In this document: one piece after another, positions 41,989-51,526 of the stretch
Position numbering within the stretch: position 1 is the first letter of the stretch
Layout of the letters: the number at the start of each line of letters is the position of its first letter
From: Halorhabdus amylolytica
Lineage (GTDB): Archaea; Halobacteriota; Halobacteria; Halobacteriales; Haloarculaceae
Direction: 5' to 3'
Length of the DNA: 64,000 nucleotides
Assembly (NCBI RefSeq): GCF_004944975.1
Contig: NZ_SPQG01000007.1
Span: 43,310 to 107,309, forward strand
Notes under the pieces: model-generated
Told to the model about the DNA's origin: nothing
The model's database searches: none
The model's input: the letters and a program-made list of their open reading frames with translations, nothing else
Made by a program: the position numbers and the translations under genes

Positions 41989-43325
41989 ACCACCAGCCCC
42001 GAGAGAGCGAGGGTCCCGCCGACGAGTCCCGCGGCCAGTGTCGCCAGGAAGTTCACGCCCTGGTTGCCCAGCCAGCGCCCCTCCAGCGTCGCCCCGAGCA
42101 GGCTGTCGACCGTCATACCGAGAAAGCCACTGAGGGCGATCGCCGCCGCGCCGACCGTCCCGACCGTCCCGAAAGCGAGCAAGGCGATAGCCGCGATGAT
42201 CGTCGCTCCCGCGATCCCGGCGAGTTCGCCTTGCCAGGTGATCGCGCCGTCGGTTCCCGGCTCGACCCGCTCGAAGGAGGTAATAAGTCGCGGCGCGTCG
42301 TAGAGGCCGCCGAACTCACTGGAGAGGGTGTCACTCATCGCCGCCGCGACCGATCCGGCGAAGACGTACAGGAACACCTCGGGGGTGAGACCCGTCAGTT
42401 GCGGGCTGGCCGCAGCCGCGAGGACGGCCACCAGCGCGACCAGCGAGTTGGCGAGGACGTTCCCGCTGCCACGCGCTCCCTCGTTCTCCTGGGCGATGCC
42501 GCGCTGAACCTTCTCGTCGTATCTGAACTTGCTGGCGAGCCCACCCCCGCCGAAGAAGGTGATCAGCATGGCGAACCAACCGTAGTCCCCGACGACGATC
42601 GTCAGCAGGCTGAGAAATACACCCGTCAGCATGCCCGGTAGCGAGGCCGTCTCCAGGATGTAAGAGACGTACCCCAACGCGACCGTGATCGCCAGCGCGA
42701 CGGCGATGCCGGTCGTCGTTACCGAGATCGCGAGATCCGAGAACAGCCACAACAGGAGGCCGACTGAGACGAGCACCAGCGGGTCGTCCCGCTCGAACAG
42801 TACCGATCGGAGGAGGGCGCCCAGCAGGGCGGCGCTGACGGCGAGAAAGACCGTCTCGGGGAGCGAAACGCCGCCGTCCGCGATCGCGGCACTGACCAGC
42901 ATCCCCCCGACGCCCGCGAACGAGCCAGCGGCGACGAACCCCGCTGTCGCGCCGAACGGATCGGCTCCCATACCGCGCCCGACGTGGGTGGCGAGGTTCC
43001 CGGCGCCGAGGACGAAGGCGGCGGCCACGGGCACGGCGACGGGCATGTCGAACTGGAAGGCGAGCAGGCCGAGGCCGGCGATCGCGAGCGCAAAGCCGGC
43101 GAGGCCGTAGAGGCGACCGTCCCGTCGATCCCCGGGCCTGGCGAACAGCTCGAAGAGGACGCCCGAGTCGAGGACTCGGAGTGCGGCCGCCGCCAGCAAC
43201 AGGAAGGGCGCTGTCCCCGCCATCGTAGCGAGAGCCGGATCGGCCAGGTGATCGGCGATCGGCACAATGACCGATCCGGCCGCGACGACCGCGAACGCCC
43301 CCGCACGTCGGACTGCAGTGGTCAC
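41985..43325 (-). CDS. DUF92 family membrane protein
   Basis: About 446 residues from GTG at 43325 (VTTAVRRAGAF); an extension to 43406 is possible but less likely. The C-terminal half has the DUF92 (TMEM19-like) helices: GLASKFRYDEKVQRGIAQ, NVLANSLVALVAVLAAAASP, SVAAAMSDTLSSEFGGLYD and GFLGMTVDSLLGATLEGRW. The N-terminal half adds several hydrophobic helices. Bacterial and plant relatives include phytyl-phosphate kinase-type proteins; the actual reaction here is not known. Overlaps the GNAT gene. Confidence 0.85.
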   Translation of the reverse strand: MTTAVRRAGAFAVVAAGSVIVPIADHLADPALATMAGTAPFLLLAAAALRVLDSGVLFELFARPGDRRDGRLYGLAGFALAIAGLGLLAFQFDMPVAVPVAAAFVLGAGNLATHVGRGMGADPFGATAGFVAAGSFAGVGGMLVSAAIADGGVSLPETVFLAVSAALLGALLRSVLFERDDPLVLVSVGLLLWLFSDLAISVTTTGIAVALAITVALGYVSYILETASLPGMLTGVFLSLLTIVVGDYGWFAMLITFFGGGGLASKFRYDEKVQRGIAQENEGARGSGNVLANSLVALVAVLAAAASPQLTGLTPEVFLYVFAGSVAAAMSDTLSSEFGGLYDAPRLITSFERVEPGTDGAITWQGELAGIAGATIIAAIALLAFGTVGTVGAAAIALSGFLGMTVDSLLGATLEGRWLGNQGVNFLATLAAGLVGGTLALSGLVV

Positions 43326-43465
43326 TGTCGGCGGTTTCGCCGAGAGGCACTTACCAGTTCCGACCTGTAACGACGCCAAAGCGCTCTTCTCGGGCGATTG
43401 TATCACCCCGAGTAAACGACTTCGACCGCCAGTACGGGGGGTCGCTCACATCACTCACCGGCCGT

Positions 43466-44719
43466 TTGACCGAGATTGACACCAGAGACGGCACCGAATG
43501 GCCGGCACAGGACCTCTTCCGTGAGTGGCTCGCTACCCACGGCTTCACCGTCTATTCCTGGGCGTCCGATGGTGACCAGCTGGGAGACATCCCAGAATTC
43601 CAGGCTGTGGGAGCTTTGCCGGTCGACGGCCGGCCGAATGTCGCGGGCGTTCTCAAGATGGGTGACCCGGGGGCGGGACGGACGCTGGTCCTCAATGGGC
43701 ACGTCAACGTCGTGCCGGCGAACGACGAGCACTGGACGGGCGCCCTTCGAGGTCAGACGGAGTGATGGACGGCTCTACGGCCGCGGTGTGGTCGACATGA
43801 AGAGCCAGCTGGCGATACTTGCCCACGCGGCCCTAGCCGTTCGAGACAGTCCGACGGACGTCGACGGTCGGATCGTTGTCGAGAGTGTCGCCGGTGAGGA
43901 GGCTGGCGGGGACGGCGCGGCGACGGCCGCAGCACGGAACCCTTACCCGTTCGAGCGTGACGCCGCCATCGTGGCCGAACCGACCGCCGGTCGGATCGTG
44001 ACGGCCACCGAGGGTGCGCTGATGGTTCGCGCCTCGTTCAAGGGGCGATCGGCCCACGCCGCCCGGAAGTGGGAGGGAGAGTCGGTCTTTCCGGCCTTCC
44101 GGCGATTTCGAAAGGCCGTGGCCGCCCTGGAAGCCGATCGAGCCAGGCGCGTCGACCATCCCTCTACGAAGACTTCGAGATGCCCTGGCCGATCGTGATC
44201 GGGCGGGTCAGGGCCGGCAACTGGGCGTCGAATGTCGCCGGATCGCTCGATGCGGCATTCCGGGCCGGCGTGGCACCGGGCGAATCGCTGGCCGCAGTCG
44301 AGTCGTAACTCAGCGAGGCAGTCGCGTCGAGTAGCGACGATGCCGGCCGTGGCGCGCACCTGGCGTCGATCGAGCGCGTGGGCATCCAGTTCGAGTCCGC
44401 CGAAATCGACGCCGAGGAGCCGATCGTTTGGGCACTACAGACGGCTATGACTGAGCATGGCCGCGGCGATACCGCTCCGACCGGAGAGACCAACGGCTCT
44501 GACGCTCGCCATTACATCCGGGCCGGTATCCCGACAGTGGTCTTCGGCCCCGGGCGGATCGAGCAGGCGCACTTCCCCGAGGAGTCGATCGAGTGGCCAT
44601 CCGTTCTCGAGGCCGGTGCGACCGTCCCGAGATGCCGCGATCGCGTTTTTGAACCGGGGCGGGCTATCGTGATCAGCAAAATCTATACATTCGATTGCGT
44701 ATCGTCTGATAACTGTTAG
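43466..44719 (+). pseudogene. Decayed M20-family peptidase/deacylase
   Basis: The translation is a recognisable ArgE/DapE-like zinc amidohydrolase spread over two frames: TLVLNGHVNVVP (metal His region), then after a frameshift near 43760, DGRLYGRGVVDMKSQLA and VESVAGEEAGGDGA, then after another near 44160, YEDFEMPWPIVIG. In that frame a TAA at 44306-44308 interrupts before LSEAVASSSDDAG, and the final part ends HYIRAGIPTVVFGPGRIEQAHFPEESI with the catalytic His region. At least two frameshifts and one nonsense codon, so no functional product. No start codon was identified with confidence. Confidence 0.85.
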
Positions 44720-45073
44720 CAGAGCCCTGCGAGATACCGGGCGCGTATCTTGTACGAATTAGCTCCTGTCTTTCGGGTAGCTGGATCGTTCAACACCGAT
44801 AGGTGGGTGTGGGAAATCTACGGGGCAGAAACTGGTCTCTTGAGCTAGAGTGGACAACTAGCGAATATAGAATCAGTGATTATTTTGTCTGTTTGTGAAT
44901 ATTTATTGATATATCTACAACAATCTCGAAACCGTGCAACGGGTTATCGAAACGCGACAATGTGACAGCCGTCGTTAGTATAGTATTGGACCTAACGACC
45001 TAACCAGACCGTCGGCCATAAATCCTCACTCAAAAATATTTTCTGTATTGTCTATACCGACAGAATTTTATAT
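44720..45073. other. A+T-rich spacer before the secreted-protease gene
   Basis: No gene seen. The DNA is markedly richer in A+T than the chromosome around it, particularly 44860-45070 (for example ATATTTATTGATATATC near 44900 and AAAATATTTTCTG near 45033). A TTTTATATATG element at 45065-45075 abuts the start codon of the next gene. Confidence 0.5.
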
Positions 45074-48000
45074 ATGTCCAATGACGGGGTAAGTCATGAA
45101 GGGGGGCCTGAAACACTGGTGATAGAGAGTAGACGAAATGTACTGAAGGCCGTTTCCGGGGGGATACTCGGGAAAAGCGTGTTGCAACACGCGTCGGATC
45201 TTGCTTCGGCGACGTCATATTCGCCCGATCAGTCTCAGGGAGCGCTTCTGGGAACCACGGGACCAGCAGAGGTTTACAGACGCGATGGTGATTCTTCCTG
45301 GATGCAGGTCGGAGGGACCCTTGTCTCGGATACCGACGCATCGGTTACGGATATCACTAGCTACGACGGAACGTTGTACGCTGGCGTCACGACGAACAAA
45401 GACATGAATTTCGGATCTGGCCAAGTGTGGAGATACAATGATCAGGGATCCATCCCTGACCATTGGGAGAAGGCTGCGGACGGACTGCAAAATGAAGTCA
45501 CGACGTTGGCGGTATACGACGGCGATCTCTATGCAGGAACCGCCTGCGGTTCGGCGCAACTGTTCAAACGGGAGTCGAGTGGGTCGTGGACGAAAGTCCT
45601 TGAGGAGTCACAATGGCATGGGTTCGCGGCCTCGCAGCCGTTCGACGGGGATCTGTACCTTGGCGATAGTCAGTACGACAAATTCGGTCGGTTCGATGGC
45701 TCGCAGTTCGTTCAAGAAGCCAACCAAGGCGGGAGTTGTGTGTTCGACCTGGTCGCTTACAACGGTGAGCTATTCGGAGGCGCGCTCTTCGGGTATATGT
45801 ACGAACGAAACGGCGGTTCGTGGGACCGGGTGTCGGCAGACACCGACTCCGGTCTGTTCGCATACGGCGTGTATGACGGCACAATGTATGCTGGCGACGA
45901 GAACGGCACGCTCTACGAGTGGACCGGAAACGACCTCTCGGAGATACACAAGTTCGACGACAGCGTCGTCGCTATGGAGGGGTCAAAATACGGCCTCCTC
46001 ATCGGGACGGGGGTGAACGCAGCCGAGTACACCGGCACGGGGGAAGACGACGGGATCGCGACCGTGAGTCGATACGCCGAGGGTTCCGTCGAGACGATCT
46101 CTATGACGGATCAGTTCGGCGACGCGGCACAGGTCATTGCGGGCCTTGGCGAATGCCCCCAGCCGACGCTCCGAACGCATCAGTGGCCGTACTCTGCATT
46201 GACCCCGACCGAATCACCGAGGCTGACGGCGACGATCGATCCGGGGTGTATTCAACCCTCGGATCTGACAATCGAGGCCGAAGGTCAGGTGCGGCTTACC
46301 GATCCGGAACAACCGAGTTCACCCATTTACACCGGCGATTCAGTCGAGACGGAGGGAAGGGTCACCGAGAACGAGATGGTCGAAGTTGCGGTGACGTTCC
46401 AGGACGCAGCTACGATAGCTAACGCATCTGTCATCGGTCATGAACTCACATACGATTTGACCCTCTCGGCAGGCGGGACGACGCTTCTCGATACGCAGAC
46501 CGGTGGATCGACACAAGCCAGGTCATACGTGTTCAAGCAAACCGACAGGGTCGCGTGCATCACTGCGAAAGCCAACGACCGTGCGTCCGGAAATCTCAAG
46601 ACCACATCCTCAAGCCCTGGTCTTTTCGACTTTATGCGGTCAAAGGCGGAGTATCTCAATCACTTCTGGGCCAGCGGACTCGGTAACATGGGTGCGAAAG
46701 GGTTCCAGTTTGACTTCGTTACTGACATCCAGAATTCGCCACCGGCGGTTGAGGAAGGGTGGCTGAAGCTTAGTGATACCTGGAAGTCATATCGTCGCTC
46801 GAAAAAGACCAGGTTCATGGACGAAGCACTCACAAAGGCATATCACACTCTCGATATTGATTGGGATGTCTACGATACGACGGCAATTATAAACGAAAAG
46901 AAACAATATAATGGAAATAATGAGAGAGTCTCCAGACCGTTTTGGATGGGGAGAATCCCACCGAATATCGAACTTGATCTCGATCTGTTCGATTTAGAGC
47001 TTGAGTTCGACACGGACGACTTGGACCTGCCGGTAAAACCCAGGGAACTCCCCGACGGTACAACTATCGATTCAATCTACGTGGCCCGAACTGGCGATGC
47101 CTGGCGGCATGAGTTCGGTCACGGGATGGGACCTGGCAACCAGATCGGATTCCCAGAAATGTATGAGCCAAACGGTCAAAAATACGCAAATCTGGGTGTC
47201 ATCGGCAGTTGGGGAGTCATGTCCCGTGGAGACGCCACATCAGGGTTCATTCGGAGTGCCGTCGGAGAGTCAGTAATTGATCCCACCACTACCTGGCTGA
47301 ACATCAACCCTCACGTTCACATCATCGACGACACTTCGATCACGACCGACGAACCACTGACCGAGAAGGAACTCGGTGATAACCTCAACTGGATGTTCTC
47401 CGCCTGGGCGAACGTCTCTGTCGATGTCGACGTCGACTGGCCTGATATCGACATCCCAGTATGGGGAGGCGGCGGATTTGACGTAGATCCCGGTGTTGAC
47501 GTTGATGTGACTGCTGAACACCCACACCTCGGTGCCTATTTGATCGAGGAGCGGAGCGGCCAAAGAACGAATGTCGAGCGTCCCGAGACAAACGATTACC
47601 TTTTCACGTCACCTGACCGAAACAACCCCGGGATTGCACTCTATCGACTCGACACGTTGAGATTGAAGAGCATGGAGAAACTAAAGAACGCCATTGCTGA
47701 CCGAGATCTCCCCAATCCGATCTCGCCTGAATCTCTTGAAGTCAACTATCTACCGCCTCAAGGTGGTGAGGAAGAAGTTGAGAACTCTAGAAGACCCACG
47801 CGGATCACCCTATCGGACGATACGAAATCGAAATACACCGACCCGGCAAGTGCGACGACGTTCCACCTGGATCGAAAATTATCGCAGACCGACCAGGATC
47901 CGAAGGTGACGGCAGACCGTAACGTTGCTGAAATAATTGATAATGTCAACGATGTGTCGGATCGGGTAATCCATTTTGTTGTCGACGACGTCGCTGGCTA

Positions 48001-48778
48001 CATCGAAGACGCTATCGAATACACCGAGGAGCCGATACCGGGACTGGAAATCATCGCAGAAACGCCCGACGGGCGGCGGGTTGGTGTCGATCCGGAAACC
48101 GGAGACCTTGTCAATGAGATTGACGGTGCACTGATCAGCGGTCCGATAAACGATCCTTGGATTAGCGTTCCGGGTAGCGAGGACATCTCTATTTCGGTGA
48201 CGGCCAAGCGGGTCCGAGACTATCTCCAAGAACACGGCAGCGACCCACCCGAATACGTGCCGTATAATCAGACGGTCATCATTGACGATAACTCCGAAGT
48301 CGTTGATCGTGATGGGATCGCCTACATCGAGGGGCGGACCACGCTTCGAGCACCTGGTACCGCCGGTACAGATTTGGACCGGCCAGCCGTCACGAACGTC
48401 CCAGTCAGTATTCACCCGCCGAAGATCAATGCAAAATCCAACGGGAAATGGGTCACGGTGTGGATCGGACTCCCCGAGGGAGGCTCTGCCGACAGTCTCC
48501 TCCTCAACAGCATGACGCTCGCGTCCGTCCAGGCAGTCAGTGACCAGACGCACGGTTTCGTGAAAAATCCCGCAACGAAACACAAGGATGGGCGTCAGTT
48601 CGTGAAGGTCAAATTCCCTCGACAGGGCCTTATCGACGCACTCGGCACCGGCACTCACTCAGCGAGTCTGTCCGGACAGATCGGGCCAACGACTATTTTC
48701 GGCAATGTCGATATCGAAGTCAAACAATCAGGCAACGGGAAGAACAAAGGCAACGGGAAGAACAAAGGTAACAAATAA
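45074..48778 (+). CDS. Secreted beta-propeller/M6-like metalloprotease protein (1234 aa)
   Basis: Residues 17-40 carry a Tat-type signal (ESRRNVLKAVSGG). Residues about 50-350 are a beta-propeller of six or more blades, each with an Asp-Gly-x-Leu-Tyr-Ala-Gly-like turn (DGTLYAGV, DGDLYAGT, DGDLYLGD, NGELFGGA, DGTMYAGD). A beta-sandwich follows (about 370-500). A zinc-protease domain is indicated by HEFGHGMG at residue 679, then GFPEMYEP and GVIGSWGVMSRGD, the order seen in M6 (immune inhibitor A-like) peptidases. The C-terminus is another sandwich domain and a Gly-Asn-Lys tail (GNGKNKGNGKNKGNK). It precedes a membrane-anchored partner by 41 bp. Codon use is richer in A/T-ending codons than its neighbours. 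Novel architecture; substrate unknown. Confidence 0.75.
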   Translation: MSNDGVSHEGGPETLVIESRRNVLKAVSGGILGKSVLQHASDLASATSYSPDQSQGALLGTTGPAEVYRRDGDSSWMQVGGTLVSDTDASVTDITSYDGTLYAGVTTNKDMNFGSGQVWRYNDQGSIPDHWEKAADGLQNEVTTLAVYDGDLYAGTACGSAQLFKRESSGSWTKVLEESQWHGFAASQPFDGDLYLGDSQYDKFGRFDGSQFVQEANQGGSCVFDLVAYNGELFGGALFGYMYERNGGSWDRVSADTDSGLFAYGVYDGTMYAGDENGTLYEWTGNDLSEIHKFDDSVVAMEGSKYGLLIGTGVNAAEYTGTGEDDGIATVSRYAEGSVETISMTDQFGDAAQVIAGLGECPQPTLRTHQWPYSALTPTESPRLTATIDPGCIQPSDLTIEAEGQVRLTDPEQPSSPIYTGDSVETEGRVTENEMVEVAVTFQDAATIANASVIGHELTYDLTLSAGGTTLLDTQTGGSTQARSYVFKQTDRVACITAKANDRASGNLKTTSSSPGLFDFMRSKAEYLNHFWASGLGNMGAKGFQFDFVTDIQNSPPAVEEGWLKLSDTWKSYRRSKKTRFMDEALTKAYHTLDIDWDVYDTTAIINEKKQYNGNNERVSRPFWMGRIPPNIELDLDLFDLELEFDTDDLDLPVKPRELPDGTTIDSIYVARTGDAWRHEFGHGMGPGNQIGFPEMYEPNGQKYANLGVIGSWGVMSRGDATSGFIRSAVGESVIDPTTTWLNINPHVHIIDDTSITTDEPLTEKELGDNLNWMFSAWANVSVDVDVDWPDIDIPVWGGGGFDVDPGVDVDVTAEHPHLGAYLIEERSGQRTNVERPETNDYLFTSPDRNNPGIALYRLDTLRLKSMEKLKNAIADRDLPNPISPESLEVNYLPPQGGEEEVENSRRPTRITLSDDTKSKYTDPASATTFHLDRKLSQTDQDPKVTADRNVAEIIDNVNDVSDRVIHFVVDDVAGYIEDAIEYTEEPIPGLEIIAETPDGRRVGVDPETGDLVNEIDGALISGPINDPWISVPGSEDISISVTAKRVRDYLQEHGSDPPEYVPYNQTVIIDDNSEVVDRDGIAYIEGRTTLRAPGTAGTDLDRPAVTNVPVSIHPPKINAKSNGKWVTVWIGLPEGGSADSLLLNSMTLASVQAVSDQTHGFVKNPATKHKDGRQFVKVKFPRQGLIDALGTGTHSASLSGQIGPTTIFGNVDIEVKQSGNGKNKGNGKNKGNK

Positions 48779-48819
48779 CGAACCAGGTCCATGAAAGACC
48801 GAACGAGAATTACTGATCT

Positions 48820-49683
48820 ATGACACGGTCAAGGCCGTCGCTGGAGACGGATCTCTCGGAGCGTTGGGCCTCGTGGCAACCGGTACTCGTCGCTGTCGGC
48901 CTGGCAGTCGTGATGTGCATGACGGTACTCACTGGCAGTGTCGCCGGGATGCCTAGCGGTGATGCGGATGATCGAACTGCCATTCAGAATACGTCGACCG
49001 GGACGAATCTGACCTACCCACCGCCCAACCTGAACACGACGATCGTTATCTTCCCAAAGTCATCGTTTGTCAGGCTTGAGGCGAACTATCCCGTTCGGTC
49101 CATGGCCGAGCAACGCCGATACCGCAACAAGACCGCCAATATCTCGTGGTTCAAAACTGACGACGCTCTTGAGCGCGCCTTCCGGGAACGTGGCGAGCAC
49201 CTCGCCAAAGGGAAGGAATTCAGTACGTGGTCGAACTCGAGGCAAGATCCAGAACTCGGCGAGGGTTATATCGGAATGACGTTTTCGTGGAATGAAGGGG
49301 CGCAGGCGAACCCACACACGACAGACAGTGAAGCTTCATCCGGTTGGGATTCCGCGTTCTCTGGGAACCAATCGGAACTCGTTCTTGGACCGACTGTCTC
49401 GGACCATCTCCCCAACGGCACGGTCGTCAGGATCGAGGTCCCAGCAGACACCTGGGTTGCCGAAAACACGACTGTGCAGTGGTGGAAGTCTGGCCCACAT
49501 CAAAGAACTCATGTATACGCCTGGACGGTCAACCAAACTGAAACGGAACCCCGGGTCGTGTTCAACCGGAGTGTCCTCGGGCCAGAGAGCACGTCCGAGA
49601 GCGGCCCATTCGGGCCCGCCGGTGGGATCATTCTCTCGCTGCTCGCCGTCTTTCTTGCCGTCGGCCTCCAGAGCCGGTTCTAA
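48820..49683 (+). CDS. Membrane-anchored surface protein, partner of the metalloprotease-like gene
   Basis: A 287-residue protein: N-terminal hydrophobic helix at about 24-43 (VAVGLAVVMCMTVLTGSVAG), a mostly polar extracellular domain with many Asn-x-Thr/Ser sites (NTSTGTNLT, NKTANIS, NQSELV) suited to N-glycosylation, and a C-terminal helix (GIILSLLAVFLAVGLQSRF) with Arg just before the stop. No recognised domain. The spacing to the upstream gene (41 bp) is repeated in the degraded second copy, which argues that the two belong together. It may anchor or escort the secreted protein. Confidence 0.7.
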   Translation: MTRSRPSLETDLSERWASWQPVLVAVGLAVVMCMTVLTGSVAGMPSGDADDRTAIQNTSTGTNLTYPPPNLNTTIVIFPKSSFVRLEANYPVRSMAEQRRYRNKTANISWFKTDDALERAFRERGEHLAKGKEFSTWSNSRQDPELGEGYIGMTFSWNEGAQANPHTTDSEASSGWDSAFSGNQSELVLGPTVSDHLPNGTVVRIEVPADTWVAENTTVQWWKSGPHQRTHVYAWTVNQTETEPRVVFNRSVLGPESTSESGPFGPAGGIILSLLAVFLAVGLQSRF

Positions 49684-49778
49684 CGGTACTGATACTGTTA
49701 GACGCGAGAAGTACTTTCGAAATCCAGCGGGCAATAGATCACGCAGGCGGGTTGGACTCCCCAAGCAAAACTCTGTCG

Positions 49779-49851
49779 GGAATCTATGGCAGCGTCGACA
49801 TTAAACTCAAATAACCGGGCAAAGGAACGGAAGAAGAACGGCAACAAATAA
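49779..49851 (+). pseudogene. 3' remnant of a second copy of the large metalloprotease-like gene
   Basis: The DNA aligns with the end of the gene at 45074-48778: GIYGSVDIKLK here corresponds to TIFGNVDIEVK there, and the final Asn-Lys-stop plus following bases (AACAAATAACGAACCAGG) are nearly identical. A CAA codon has become TAA (49812-49814), and the tail has lost 14 nt, shifting the frame. The rest of the gene is missing. Confidence 0.75.
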
Positions 49852-49892
49852 CGAACCAGGCCCATGAAAGACCGAACGAGGATCACTCACCC

Positions 49893-50144
49893 ATGACACG
49901 GTCAAGACCGACGCCAGAGACGATTCACTCCGAGCGTCTGGCGTCGAGTCGGTCGATGCTTGTCGCCTTCGGCCTGGCAGTCGTGTTGTGCATGACGGTG
50001 CTCGCTGGCGGTGTCGCCGGGATGCCCAGCGGCAGGTCGGTCGGATACAGCGCTGCCTCACTCTCGATTTCTCGTTGTCGTTCACGCAACGCCCGCGAGC
50101 GAGACCCTGGCGGGGCGTCGACCGACGGTTCACTCTTGAAGTGA
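49893..50144 (+). pseudogene. Truncated second copy of the membrane-anchored surface protein
   Basis: The first about 47 codons match the gene at 48820: MTRSRPTPETIHSERLAS and LAVVLCMTVLAGGVAGMPSG correspond to MTRSRPSLETDLSERWAS and LAVVMCMTVLTGSVAGMPSG. After about 50032 the sequence departs from the paralogue and continues in unrelated DNA to a stop at 50144. The signal-like helix survives but the surface domain and C-terminal anchor are lost, so it is unlikely to work. It follows the remnant at 49779-49851 by 41 bp, the same spacing as the intact pair. Confidence 0.8.
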
Positions 50145-50267
50145 GGGTCGTCTATGGCTGGAATGCCCACTCCCAATAGTTGGACGTGGAGAGTCAAAGG
50201 GGTTACCCGCTCCACTTGCCAGGACCCGCGGCCGTCCCGTGGCCTTCTTGTCGGCTCGACCGGAAGT

Positions 50268-50882
50268 GTGGCCGTGGGTCTCTACGATCGCTATCTCGCC
50301 GCCCGCATCCGCTATAGCGACGCCGCGACTCCCGACCGGGTCGCGATCGTTCTCACGGAGCGCGATCTGCTCGAAGCGGGCGCTTACGACACGCTCGAGG
50401 CCGTCTTCGAGTGGGCCTTCGAGTACGGCGCAGAGCAACTGACGGTGTACGTCAGCGTCCTTGATGAGGCTGCCGTCCCGACGCTCCGCCGGGAACTTGC
50501 GTCGGTCAGCGCCCCAAGAGAGGTCGCCATCAGGGGACCCGGGGACGACCAGACGGTCGAAGCCCCCATCGCCGTCTCGATCGGCCTCGGCGGCAAACAC
50601 GAGTTCGCCGCCGCCATCGAGGCGCTGGCACGCGAGGTCGACGCCGGCGAGCTCGAACCGGGCGAGATCGACGAGACGGAGATCGAACGACGGCTCGTCT
50701 TCCCCGCCGACCCCGACCTCGTGATCAAGACGGGCGCCGAGCGGCTCTCTGACTTCATGATCTGGCAGTCGGTGTACTCGGAACTGTACTTCACGGACGT
50801 CAACTGGCGGGATGTCCGTGTGCGGGAATACCTGCGCGCGATCCGGGACTACCAGCGGCGCCAGCGCCGCTTCGGCCAGTGA
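50268..50882 (+). CDS. Cis-prenyltransferase (UppS)-like protein lacking the catalytic DGNRR motif
   Basis: About 204 residues from GTG at 50268 (MAVGLYDRYLAARIRY...); the exact start is uncertain. The fold is recognisable by the C-terminal SDFMIWQSVYSELYFTDVNW, which matches the UppS RLSxFLLWQSxYSExYF region. In active enzymes the N-terminal strand reads like AIIMDGNRRWA, with the Mg-binding Asp. Here the equivalent is VAIVLTERDLLEAGAYDTL, without Asp or the following Arg residues. It may be a non-catalytic subunit or regulator, as with eukaryotic NgBR/Nus1, but that is inference. Confidence 0.75.
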   Translation: MAVGLYDRYLAARIRYSDAATPDRVAIVLTERDLLEAGAYDTLEAVFEWAFEYGAEQLTVYVSVLDEAAVPTLRRELASVSAPREVAIRGPGDDQTVEAPIAVSIGLGGKHEFAAAIEALAREVDAGELEPGEIDETEIERRLVFPADPDLVIKTGAERLSDFMIWQSVYSELYFTDVNWRDVRVREYLRAIRDYQRRQRRFGQ

Positions 50883-50945
50883 TCGTGACCGGGAAATCCG
50901 ATCGCAGGCAAAGGGCCTTTGCTCCGGGGGTGGAAACGTGGGGGC

Positions 50946-51482
50946 ATGGCCGAGTCCTACGAGGCGGTGGTCTACGATCTCGACGGGACGCTCGTCGAAC
51001 TCGACGTCGACTGGGCGCTCGTTACCCGCGAGGTCGCCGATCGCCTCCAGAGTCGCGGCGTCGCGACTGACGGGGCCACGCTGTGGAGCCTGCTGAAGCG
51101 TGCGGACGCCGCCGGCGTGGGCGAGGTGGCCGAGGAACTCGTCGCGACCCACGAACGGGTCGGCGCCCACACCTCCGATCGCCTCCCGCTGGCCGGGGAA
51201 CTCCCTCTTTCGGTCCCGGTGGGCGTCTGTTCGCTGAACTCCGAGTCGGCCGTGAGGAAGGCCCTCGATCGACACGGCCTGGCTGACGCCGTCGACGCGG
51301 TCGTCGGTCGGGACTCGCTGGCTCCCCAAAAGCCCCATCCGGGACCGCTTCTCGCGGTCGTCCGTCGACTCGAAGTCGATCCCGCCGAGACGCTGTTCGT
51401 CGGCGACTCGGCGACCGACGAGACCACCGCCGAGCGCGCCGGAACGGCGTTTCAGTACGTGGACGAACGGCTCTCGGCGTAG
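50946..51482 (+). CDS. HAD superfamily phosphatase
   Basis: A 178-residue phosphohydrolase starting MAESYEAVVYDLDGTLVEL. The nucleophile Asp is in YDLDGTL, motif II Ser in SLNSES, motif III Lys in QKPHPGPL, and motif IV acidic pair in FVGDSATDE. The cap is a short helical insert after motif I. Similar to phosphoglycolate-type phosphatases. It is 64 bp downstream of the UppS-like gene on the same strand and may be cotranscribed. Confidence 0.9.
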   Translation: MAESYEAVVYDLDGTLVELDVDWALVTREVADRLQSRGVATDGATLWSLLKRADAAGVGEVAEELVATHERVGAHTSDRLPLAGELPLSVPVGVCSLNSESAVRKALDRHGLADAVDAVVGRDSLAPQKPHPGPLLAVVRRLEVDPAETLFVGDSATDETTAERAGTAFQYVDERLSA

Positions 51483-51526
51483 GTCGCGGCGTCCAGTCAC
51501 TGTCCAGTCTCACGTCCGCCTCCCGA

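Noticed and set aside
48820..49683. Type IV pilin identity for the partner protein
   Set aside because: The N-terminal helix is not preceded by a Gly-cleavage site and there is a second C-terminal helix, so the topology does not fit a pilin.
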